From Desulfosarcina ovata subsp. ovata (GTDB taxonomy: Bacteria; Desulfobacterota; Desulfobacteria; Desulfobacterales; Desulfosarcinaceae): 64,000 nucleotides of DNA. The notes under the pieces are model-generated. The model saw nothing but the letters and a program-made list of their open reading frames with translations, made no database searches and was not told the origin of the DNA. The translations under genes and the position numbers were made by a program. Of this stretch, positions 35,651 to 42,552 are shown one piece after another (position 1 is the stretch's first letter; every line of letters starts with the position of its first letter). Location: NCBI RefSeq assembly GCF_009689005.1, contig NZ_AP021879.1, forward strand, positions 2,232,001 through 2,296,000, read 5' to 3'.

Positions 35651-37720
35651 ATGCACTACCTGAATACAGTACTGGCATTTATCGGCCATCATCCGGCGCT
35701 GGCCTATGGCGTCGTTTTCCTGGTCTCCCTTTCCGAATCCCTTGCCATCGTGGGATTGATCGTTCCCGGAACCGTGATCATGTTCGGCGTCGGTGCGGTC
35801 GTGGCCACGGGCCATCTGGCCCTCAAACCGGTATTGCTGCTGGCCGCGGCGGGCGCCATTGCCGGCGACGGCATCAGTTACTGGCTGGGCCGTCATTATC
35901 ACGACGATTTGCGACGGATGTGGCCCTTCTCCCGCTATCCCGGCATGCTGCGAATGGGCGCGGCTTTTTTTAAACGGCATGGGGGCAAGAGCGTTCTTTT
36001 CGGGCGCTTCGTGGGGCCGGTCCGCCCGGTGATTCCTGTGGTGGCCGGCATGCTGGGCATGCGACCGCTGCAATTCGTCATCGTCAACGTGCTCTCGGCC
36101 GTCGGCTGGGCGCTGGCCTATGTTTTGCCGGGTGTTTTTTTCGGGACCTCACTGGCGGTGGCCGGTGCGGTCAGCACACGTCTGGCCGTCCTTGTTTTTA
36201 TTCTTCTGGCAAGCATCTGGGGATTTGTTTGGTTCATCCGCAAACTGGCAGCCCTTATCGAACATCGAGGGCCGATCTGGATCGCCGAACTGCATGCCTG
36301 GACAAAGAAAAGCAGTTCCGCCCATCGGCTGGCGCGTCCATTAAAAGACGCCCTTTCGATCATCTTTCTCCGTCAACAGAGCGAGGCGCTATTCTTTCTT
36401 TTTTTAGTTCTCACGCTGTTTGTGGCAGGCTGGGGATTCTTGGGTGTCCTGCAGGATGTTCTCGCCAGGGATCCACTCGTCATGGCGGATCAGGCCGTCT
36501 ACAACTATTTTCAAGCCCTGAGAACGCCGTGGGCGGATCGTGTTTTCGTAACCGTAACTGAACTCGGGGATTCTTTTGTTAATCTTTGCCTGGCCGGTGC
36601 TGTTCTGCTCGTCCTCCTTGGCAAACGTTGCTACCGCACCGCTGGTTTCTGGGCAGCCACCCTGATGGGTGGTCTTCTTGGTGTTCAACTGCTCAAATGG
36701 ATGATTCATTTGCCGCGACCGGTAGCCATTTACCAAGGGGCCTCGGCCTATGGGTTTCCCAGCGGGCATGCCACCATGAGTGTCATCTTATACGGATTCC
36801 TCGCCATCCTGCTTGCCAGGAAATTGCCCGGTGTGTGGCGCTGGGGGCTATTCGCCAGTGTGATTGTCATCTCCTTTGTCATCGGGCTATCCCGTCTTTA
36901 CCTTGGCGCCCACTGGCTCTCTGATATATTGGGCGGGCTTTTCATCGGCACCAGTTGGGCGGCCTTGCTGGGCATCGCCTATCTCCACGGCTCCGCTGAC
37001 ATCCTTCCCCGGCGATGGCTGGGCCTTGTGGTCGTCCTTACCATTGGACTGGCCGGCAGCTGGCACGTGGCTCAGCGCCACGCCAAAGACCTGGTTTTTT
37101 ACGCCCCCCGGCACAAGGTCCAATTCATCTCTATGGCAGGCTGGCGGTCCGATGGCTGGCGAAACCTTCCGGCCTGGCGGATTGACATGGCAGGTGAGCG
37201 GGAGCAACCCCTCACCCTCCAGTGGCACGGACCGGCCGACAGGCTGGCTGCCGATCTGTCGAAAAAAGGATGGCGCCATTCACCGCCGCTGAGCGTGGTC
37301 AGTTTCCTGGGGCTGTTCTCTCCGGACACGCCCATTGAAAATCTGTTATCCCTGCCACGACTCCACGACGGCCGGGCGGAGCGCCTGCACCTGATTTACA
37401 CAACCCAGGACAGGCGCCTGGTGCTTCGCTTGTGGCCGTCAGATGTTGCCCTCACGGGAGATGATCTCCCCGTTTTCGTCGGGACCATAGCGGAGCAGCG
37501 CCACCAACAAGTGGCGGATTTAATCACCATCGTAAGAGACAGTGGCGAGTATGATCGTTCGCTGGATGAGGTCGCCCAGACACTAGGCGACGGCTTCGAC
37601 GTGAGACGGGTTCACCGAACGAACCATGAGATCCAGGCCGAAAACGAATTGCATCGCTTGCACTGGCATGGCGATGTGCTGCTGATATCGGAAAAGGGCC
37701 AGAAAAGGACAAACCCATGA
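35651..37720 (+). CDS. DedA - PAP2 phosphatase - LssY fusion membrane protein
   Basis: This is a 689-aa multi-TM protein. Residues 1-~200 form a DedA (SNARE-associated) domain with 'GLIVPGTVIMFGVGA' and 'FGRFVGPVRPVIPVVAGMLGM'. Residues ~280-460 are a PAP2 phosphatase with its three motifs: K-x6-RP ('KWMIHLPRP'), PSGH ('GFPSGHATMS') and SR-x5-H-x3-D ('SRLYLGAHWLSD'). Residues ~490-675 look like an LssY-C domain outside the membrane. It would dephosphorylate a phospholipid or undecaprenyl-type pyrophosphate while the DedA part moves lipid across the bilayer. The ROK kinase gene overlaps its stop (ATGA). The promoter must lie in the 111-base gap before it. Relation to the lipid cluster is unknown. 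Confidence 0.85.
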   Translation: MHYLNTVLAFIGHHPALAYGVVFLVSLSESLAIVGLIVPGTVIMFGVGAVVATGHLALKPVLLLAAAGAIAGDGISYWLGRHYHDDLRRMWPFSRYPGMLRMGAAFFKRHGGKSVLFGRFVGPVRPVIPVVAGMLGMRPLQFVIVNVLSAVGWALAYVLPGVFFGTSLAVAGAVSTRLAVLVFILLASIWGFVWFIRKLAALIEHRGPIWIAELHAWTKKSSSAHRLARPLKDALSIIFLRQQSEALFFLFLVLTLFVAGWGFLGVLQDVLARDPLVMADQAVYNYFQALRTPWADRVFVTVTELGDSFVNLCLAGAVLLVLLGKRCYRTAGFWAATLMGGLLGVQLLKWMIHLPRPVAIYQGASAYGFPSGHATMSVILYGFLAILLARKLPGVWRWGLFASVIVISFVIGLSRLYLGAHWLSDILGGLFIGTSWAALLGIAYLHGSADILPRRWLGLVVVLTIGLAGSWHVAQRHAKDLVFYAPRHKVQFISMAGWRSDGWRNLPAWRIDMAGEREQPLTLQWHGPADRLAADLSKKGWRHSPPLSVVSFLGLFSPDTPIENLLSLPRLHDGRAERLHLIYTTQDRRLVLRLWPSDVALTGDDLPVFVGTIAEQRHQQVADLITIVRDSGEYDRSLDEVAQTLGDGFDVRRVHRTNHEIQAENELHRLHWHGDVLLISEKGQKRTNP

Positions 37721-38631
37721 CCACAAAATCCCCGTATCGTCTGGGCATCGACCTGGGCGGCACCAAAACCGAGGCCATCCTGTTGGATCCGCAGGGCCTC
37801 AGCCTGTTGCGGGAACGCCAACCCACGCCACGAGCCCCGGACAATCCAGCCGAATACACCAAGATCCGCGACGCCGTGCTCACCCTGATCCGGGAAACAC
37901 GGCAGAAGGTGCCCGACGGCCAACCCTGCACCATCGGCATCGGCATCCCCGGCACCATCAATGCCCGCAGTGGATGCGTCCAGAACGCCAACACCACCGG
38001 ACTCATCGGTCATCCCTTCCAGCAGGACTTGGAAGATCGCTTGGGACATCCCATCGCCATGGAGAACGATGCCAACTGCTTCACCCTGGCCGAGGCCCGG
38101 CAGGGTGCCGGTCAGGGGTATGAATTCGTTTTCGGCATCATCCTGGGAACCGGCTGCGGCGGTGGAATCAGCATCGGCGGACGGATTCACACCGGACAGC
38201 ACCGCATCGCCGGGGAGTGGGGGCACTTTTCCGTAGATCCGGCGGGGCTGCCCTGCTACTGCGGCAACCGGGGTTGCGTGGAAACAAAAATCAGCGGCGG
38301 CGGCGTGGCCCGGTCCTTTTTTGCCCAGACCGGACGGCGCCTCTCCCTGGAACAGATCACCGACGGCTACCGCCGGGGCGACGCTCAATGCACCCTCGCC
38401 TTCGAGCAGTTTCTGGACGACTTCGGACGCTGCCTGGGCGGACTGATCTCCGTGCTGGACCCCGACGCGGTGGTTCTGGGCGGCGGAGTTTCCAACATCG
38501 ATGAGCTCTACACCCTGGGCATCGAACGGGTACGCCACTACGCGTTCCACGACCACATCGAAACACCGATTTTAAAACACCGGCTGGGCGATTCGGCCGG
38601 TGTCATCGGCGCGGCATGGATCGGACGCTGA
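37717..38631 (+). CDS. ROK-family sugar kinase
   Basis: This is a 304-aa ASKHA-fold kinase. 'LGIDLGGTKTEAILLD' is the ATP phosphate loop, 'MENDANCFTLAEA' carries the catalytic Asp, and 'GEWGHFSVDPAGLPCYCGNRGCVET' includes the ROK zinc site (C-x-CG-x2-GC-x-E) and a sugar-binding Glu/His. The pattern fits glucokinase, fructokinase or N-acetylglucosamine kinase; sequence alone does not settle which. It is coupled to the DedA-PAP2 gene by ATGA. The next gene runs in the opposite direction from 30 bases downstream. Confidence 0.9.
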   Translation: MTTKSPYRLGIDLGGTKTEAILLDPQGLSLLRERQPTPRAPDNPAEYTKIRDAVLTLIRETRQKVPDGQPCTIGIGIPGTINARSGCVQNANTTGLIGHPFQQDLEDRLGHPIAMENDANCFTLAEARQGAGQGYEFVFGIILGTGCGGGISIGGRIHTGQHRIAGEWGHFSVDPAGLPCYCGNRGCVETKISGGGVARSFFAQTGRRLSLEQITDGYRRGDAQCTLAFEQFLDDFGRCLGGLISVLDPDAVVLGGGVSNIDELYTLGIERVRHYAFHDHIETPILKHRLGDSAGVIGAAWIGR

Positions 38632-38660
38632 CAAAAGGAAGACGATGGACGGTCGAAGGT

Positions 38661-39614
38661 TTACTCCAGAGACAGGTTCGAGCGGTACCAATCCAGCGTA
38701 TCGGCCAGCCCCTGGCGCAATTCAACCCTGGGACGGAAGCCCAGTGCGCTGCTGATTTCACCGATATCGGAGACAGACTCCCGAATATCCCCCGCACGGG
38801 GCGGAGCAAATACCGGTTCCAGATTGGTATGGGCCAGCTCGCCGATGATTGTCCAGAGATCGTGGATGCGGATGAAATGTCCGGTCCCCACGTTGAAGAC
38901 ACGGCCGGCCGCCGCTGTTTGGGTTGCCGCCAAAAGATTGGCCTGAACCACATCCCGCACGGAAACAAAATCGCGAGACTGGCTGCCATCGCCATAAATC
39001 GTCGGGGCCTGCCCGGCAACCGCCTTGGTCATGAAAATGGAAATGACGCCTGAATAGGGTGAGGACGGATCCTGGCGGGGGCCGTAAACATTGAAATACC
39101 GCAGGCAGACGGTCTCCAGCCCGTACAATCCACCAAAAGCGGCGGCATAAAACTCGCCGGTGAGTTTTTGTACCGCATAGGGACTCATCGGCCGAGGGGG
39201 CATCGACTCCGCCTTGGGCAACTGTGGATCGTCACCATAAACGGCGCTGGAGCTGGCCATCACCACCCGCCCGACCCCGTTTCGCCGGCAGGCATCGAGC
39301 ACGCGAACCGTTCCCAGGTCGTTCACTTCGCAACTGTGGGAAGGATCCTGAACGGAGAGGGTCACCGATACCACGGCGGCCTGGTGAAACACGACGTCGC
39401 AGCCCTCGGCCAGCCGATTCAGCAAACCGGCATCGCGGATATCACCTTCAACGAATTCGACGCCATCTCCAAGATGGGCAATATTGTGACGGTGACCGGT
39501 GGAAAGATTGTCCAGCACGGTTACCCGGCTGCCCTGTTTCATGAGCGCTTCCGCCAGGTGAGAACCGATAAAACCGGCGCCACCGGTTACCAGGGCACGT
39601 TGGATGGTGGTCAT
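38661..39614 (-). CDS. NAD-dependent sugar-nucleotide epimerase (GalE/WbpP-like)
   Basis: This is an extended SDR enzyme of 317 aa. 'VTGGAGFIGSHLAEAL' binds NAD, 'SSSAVYGD' supplies the Ser/Thr, and 'SPYAVQK' the Tyr-x3-Lys pair. 'RYFNVYGPRQDP' and 'GDGSQSRDFVSVRDVV' place it with UDP-glucose or UDP-GlcNAc 4-epimerases. The start at 39614 has AAAGGA nine bases before it; an ATG six codons earlier overlaps that site. The enzyme would provide an epimerised sugar nucleotide for surface polysaccharide. It meets the ROK kinase gene tail to tail. Confidence 0.9.
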   Translation of the reverse strand: MTTIQRALVTGGAGFIGSHLAEALMKQGSRVTVLDNLSTGHRHNIAHLGDGVEFVEGDIRDAGLLNRLAEGCDVVFHQAAVVSVTLSVQDPSHSCEVNDLGTVRVLDACRRNGVGRVVMASSSAVYGDDPQLPKAESMPPRPMSPYAVQKLTGEFYAAAFGGLYGLETVCLRYFNVYGPRQDPSSPYSGVISIFMTKAVAGQAPTIYGDGSQSRDFVSVRDVVQANLLAATQTAAAGRVFNVGTGHFIRIHDLWTIIGELAHTNLEPVFAPPRAGDIRESVSDIGEISSALGFRPRVELRQGLADTLDWYRSNLSLE

Positions 39615-39734
39615 TGGATAGGATCCTTTCATTTAAATGACGAAGCGACGTCATCGCCAAAAGAGGCTTGCGCCAGCGGCAACCATGGGCTACCTATGGT
39701 CTTAGGCGATTCGCAAAAAAAGTCCAGCCCGGAC

Positions 39735-39935
39735 ATGGCCATGAAACCAGAAACACCGATCATTTGCCGCAAATGCCGCTACTACTTCATCACCTGGGAT
39801 CCGGCTAAGCCCCATGGTTGCCGGGCGATGAATTTTAGAAGCCGACGTCCACCCAGCCTGGTGGTTCGGCAAAATTCGGGAAACGACTGCCTTCGCTACA
39901 CACCGAAAGCAGCCGATGAGAACAGCGATTCATGA
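39735..39935 (+). CDS. Small Cys-containing protein, deltaproteobacterial conserved type
   Basis: This is a 66-aa protein with a likely metal site C-x2-C-x14-C-x22-C (Cys11, 14, 29, 52), in 'ICRKCRYYFITWD', 'HGCRAM' and 'DCLRYTP'. The run CRKCRYYFITWDP..PHGCR is conserved in small proteins I associate with sulfate reducers, which databases sometimes label 'uracil-DNA glycosylase'. That label is not supported by anything visible here. A start at 39741 is equally possible. A second tiny Cys-rich frame overlaps its end. Confidence 0.7.
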   Translation: MAMKPETPIICRKCRYYFITWDPAKPHGCRAMNFRSRRPPSLVVRQNSGNDCLRYTPKAADENSDS

Positions 39936-40080
39936 AAACCCGGCGCCGTCGGCCACGCGCTGCCGGTGGTCGGGCGACCGGAAAGGAAAATGCCGAAAAG
40001 GACAATCATGCCGCCAGGTTTCCGAATCCTGCGGATCATGCCACAGGCACCGGGCAAAAGCAACGCCGCCATCGTCATAG
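39916..40080 (+). CDS. Candidate 54-aa Cys-rich protein
   Basis: This open frame overlaps the end of the preceding small gene by 20 bases. It encodes six Cys in 54 residues (CRWSGDRKGKCRKGQSC, then ESCGSCHRH) with many Arg and Lys, which could be a compact metal-binding protein. There is no convincing ribosome site. A second frame starting at 39931 in an ATGA overlap is also open, so this is a weak call. Confidence 0.28.
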   Translation: MRTAIHENPAPSATRCRWSGDRKGKCRKGQSCRQVSESCGSCHRHRAKATPPSS

Positions 40081-40083
40081 CCC

Positions 40084-40117
40084 AGGGTAACCGCATTTGA
40101 ATTGGAATTCGGTTACC
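40084..40117. repeat. Copy of the MITE-like end within a GGTAACCG dyad
   Basis: AGGGTAACCGCATTT (40084-40098) is identical over 15 bases to the complement of the right end of the element at 27129-27344. Here it forms half of an 8-bp inverted repeat GGTAACCG/CGGTTACC (40086-40117, 16-base loop). The rest of the element is not recognisable, so it may be a remnant end or a shared short repeat. Confidence 0.4.
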
Positions 40118-40204
40118 AGTAACGTCAATTTTGCTTCAAGAACCGGCCTCGCGCGTGGAGCCGGACGGCGGATGGGAAAGCCGCCAACAGGAAAAATAGG
40201 CACC

Positions 40205-40441
40205 ATGAATCCATCATCCGTCCAACTCAAACTGTTCGCATCCCTCGGCGCCCTGACTCCTGAAAATGCGGATCAGCTGCCCATCGAACCGGGCACGTCC
40301 GTTCAGGCCCTGTTGGAGCAGTTGGCGATTCCCATCGCCAAGGCCCATCTGATTTTTGTCAATGGGGTCAAACGGTCCCTTCAAACCCGTCTGGAAGGCG
40401 GTGAGCGCATCGGCATATTCCCGCCAGTGGCAGGGGGATAG
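40205..40441 (+). CDS. MoaD/ThiS-like sulfur carrier protein
   Basis: This is a 78-aa ubiquitin-like protein ending in Gly-Gly ('GIFPPVAGG'), the hallmark of sulfur carriers whose C-terminus is adenylated and thiocarboxylated. The beta-grasp pattern runs 'VQLKLFASLGALTP...GTSVQALLEQL...HLIFVNGV'. The E1-like gene follows six bases after the stop, so the two should form an activating pair. Its use in molybdopterin, tungsten-cofactor, thiamine or another sulfur pathway is not settled by the window; no aldehyde ferredoxin oxidoreductase or cofactor gene is adjacent. Confidence 0.87.
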   Translation: MNPSSVQLKLFASLGALTPENADQLPIEPGTSVQALLEQLAIPIAKAHLIFVNGVKRSLQTRLEGGERIGIFPPVAGG

Positions 40442-40447
40442 GAGAAT

Positions 40448-41308
40448 ATGGCCGACCCACTGCCAACCCGCCTTCAATCCATTGCAGAAAATGGCACCCT
40501 TGCCGACGGCACCCCCTGTCGGGTCATCCAACACCAAGCCGTGATGATACTCAGCGAGCAGACCGGGACCAGCCCCAGGATGGTCGAGTTGGCCGCCCTG
40601 CAACAAGCCATTCTCCCGGTGCGTTACCTGCGCAATTTGAAAACCCTGACCCTGGACGATCAGATCCAACTGCTCAGGGCCAGTGTGTGTGTGGTGGGCC
40701 TGGGCGGGTTGGGGGGCCTGGTCACGGAGACCCTGACGCGCATGGGAATCGGCCGGCTGCACCTGATCGATGGGGACACCTTCGAAGCCCACAACCTCAA
40801 CCGCCAGCTGCTCAGTGACACAGTCGGCCTGGGACAGCCCAAAAGCAAAGCCGCCGCGCTGCGGGTCAACGCGATCAACCCGGGAACAGAAGTGACCATC
40901 ACCCCGTCACGGCTGATGGCTGACAACGCCGACCGTCTGGTGGATGGGTGCCATGTCGTCGTGGATTGTCTTGACAATATCGAGTCCCGCTTTGTTTTGG
41001 AAACCGCGGCCAGGCGGGTGGGCATTCCAATGGTCTCGGCCGCCATTGCCGGACTCACCGGACATGTCACCACCATTTTCCCCGAAGACAAGGGCCTTGA
41101 AAATATCTATGGGCCACGGGAGCGGATCGACCGCTCCCACGGAGCCGAGATGGAGCTTGGCTGCCTGGCACCGGGCGTCAACCTGATCGCCTCCATCGAG
41201 TGCACCGAAGTGCTTAAGGTTCTGCTGGGCAGAGAAAATCCCCTGAGAAACCGCCTGCTGGTCGTCGATCTGAACGACTACACCATAGAAGCACTTCAAC
41301 TCGGATGA
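40448..41308 (+). CDS. ThiF/MoeB/HesA-type E1-like adenylyltransferase
   Basis: This is a 286-aa enzyme that adenylates the C-terminal glycine of the sulfur carrier encoded just before it. 'CVVGLGGLGG' is the ATP loop, and 'DGDTFEAHNLNRQLLSD' and 'DCLDNIESRFVLE' are family signatures. The two CxxC zinc pairs usual in MoeB and ThiF are absent. An extra ~70 residues precede the Rossmann core, including 'PVRYLRNLKTL'. GGAG lies four bases upstream of the ATG. This zinc-less version plus small carrier is a combination I link to tungsto-enzyme maturation in anaerobes, but that is inference. Confidence 0.87.
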   Translation: MADPLPTRLQSIAENGTLADGTPCRVIQHQAVMILSEQTGTSPRMVELAALQQAILPVRYLRNLKTLTLDDQIQLLRASVCVVGLGGLGGLVTETLTRMGIGRLHLIDGDTFEAHNLNRQLLSDTVGLGQPKSKAAALRVNAINPGTEVTITPSRLMADNADRLVDGCHVVVDCLDNIESRFVLETAARRVGIPMVSAAIAGLTGHVTTIFPEDKGLENIYGPRERIDRSHGAEMELGCLAPGVNLIASIECTEVLKVLLGRENPLRNRLLVVDLNDYTIEALQLG

Positions 41309-41419
41309 TCTTGAAAGGGCTCTTGATTCGGCATAACTTCGCCGGCTATAGCTAAGATATAGCGACAATTCATCCAAAGTAACTTGACCCCCCCCTCCGG
41401 CGATGGTAATGAAGGCGCA

Positions 41420-41668
41420 ATGCAGGTCGGAGGATTGACTCAAAGATCAATTACCTTTGGAGAAATGGGCAGTAAGATCGTGCCGGAGAGAAAAAAAAGA
41501 CAGGTGGATGATACATCGTCCCAGGATACCGCTTCCGCCAAAGTAAAATTTGAAGTATATGGTGAAGAGATGCTCGAAAAGCTGGTTAAATCCAGTGGCA
41601 ACAGTGGTCGCGTATACCTTCCGCCGGATTGGGTCGGCCGCCACGTCAAGATTATCCGAATTGATTAA
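41420..41668 (+). CDS. DUF2080-like small protein
   Basis: This is about 82 aa with this start. The last ~45 residues read 'AKVKFEVYGEEMLEKLVKSS' then 'GNSGRVYLPPDWVGRHVKII', which strongly recalls the DUF2080 family, best known as short 'transposon-encoded' proteins of archaea. The fold resembles AbrB/SpoVT-type DNA-binding beta-barrels (recalled, not tested). The N-terminal part is polar and may be a linker. The start is uncertain (ATG 41420 with AAGG, or ATG 41465). The GNAT gene follows after 34 bases, so the pair could be co-expressed. Confidence 0.68.
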   Translation: MQVGGLTQRSITFGEMGSKIVPERKKRQVDDTSSQDTASAKVKFEVYGEEMLEKLVKSSGNSGRVYLPPDWVGRHVKIIRID

Positions 41669-41702
41669 TCCACCATCCCTGTGACGTAAAAGGATCGTTT
41701 CC

Positions 41703-42170
41703 GTGAAAGACATTCAGATCAGAGGACTGAAAGCCGCCGACGCTGAGGACATCGCCGCCATCTACTCATCTATCGTTCGTAAACTCTCGGATAACGAACT
41801 CAGGACCCTGATAGAAAAACACGCCAAACGTTGGGAAAAGGATGTCTGCTTCGTAGCGGTAAACGATGGACGGGTTGTCGGTTTTGTCATCAGTTATGTG
41901 CTGACTTTTGGCTTCGGTATTGGAAAAAGCGCCTGGATTGCCAACCTGGGGGTGGATATCGAATACATGGGACAGGGCATTGGTAAGCGTCTGGCCCAGG
42001 CCGCGTTCAAACGTTACCAGGAAATGGGTATCGATCACGTACATACCTCCGTGATCTGGGACTCCACCGACATGCTCTCCTTCTTCAAATCATTGGGTTT
42101 CGGTCGCAGCAAATTCATCAATCTGAGAAAAGTGATCAACGGCGATTCCGCCGACGAATCAGCTGAATAA
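41703..42170 (+). CDS. GNAT-family N-acetyltransferase
   Basis: This is a 155-aa acetyltransferase fold. 'LGVDIEYMGQGIGKRLAQAA' is the acetyl-CoA binding motif A (Q-x2-G-x-G/A), with beta-4/beta-5 strands on each side ('GFVISYVLTFGFG' and 'HVHTSVIWDST'). The GTG start has AAGGA nine bases before it. The acceptor may be a protein N-terminus, an antibiotic or a small amine; sequence does not tell. It ends a short plus-strand group with the DUF2080-like gene. Confidence 0.86.
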   Translation: MKDIQIRGLKAADAEDIAAIYSSIVRKLSDNELRTLIEKHAKRWEKDVCFVAVNDGRVVGFVISYVLTFGFGIGKSAWIANLGVDIEYMGQGIGKRLAQAAFKRYQEMGIDHVHTSVIWDSTDMLSFFKSLGFGRSKFINLRKVINGDSADESAE

Positions 42171-42400
42171 TTCTGACAATGCATTTCCTTTTTTCCCGTT
42201 GCCGTCGTTTGGTGATCTGGTCTCCTCCACCGCTTCCTTCCGTTTGGCCATTCTGACATGAACTTCTTAAAAAGTAGGTAATTTAGTTCCCAACTCAAGC
42301 ATTCACACGAATCCACAATTCATCCTTAAGATGATAACATGCTTGAATAAATCTAAAATTTTTTAATTCCAACCATATCTGAAATTTGGTCTGCTTTTTG

Positions 42401-42465
42401 ATAACCGTAGTTGATATCCGTTCATTCATCGGCAAAAGGATCATCGATGAATGAGCACCGGTTAT
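42401..42465. repeat. Nested inverted repeat in a 382-base gap
   Basis: The AT-rich gap 42171-42552, between the GNAT and transpeptidase genes, holds no convincing gene. Within it TCATTCATCG (42422-42431) and CGATGAATGA (42445-42454) form a perfect 10-bp dyad. This sits inside an outer 7-bp pair ATAACCG/CGGTTAT (42401-42407, 42459-42465). It could be a regulatory dyad or an RNA hairpin ahead of the transpeptidase gene. No T-run follows. Confidence 0.4.
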
Positions 42466-42552
42466 TAACGACAAACGTATCGATGGAAAAGCGGCCCCAT
42501 GGAAAGACAGATACGCGTCCATTATCAACAGCCAGTCGCATAGGTAGATAAG

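Noticed and set aside
39735..39935. Naming the 66-aa protein uracil-DNA glycosylase
   Set aside because: It is far too short and has no glycosylase motif; the name seems to be a database carry-over.
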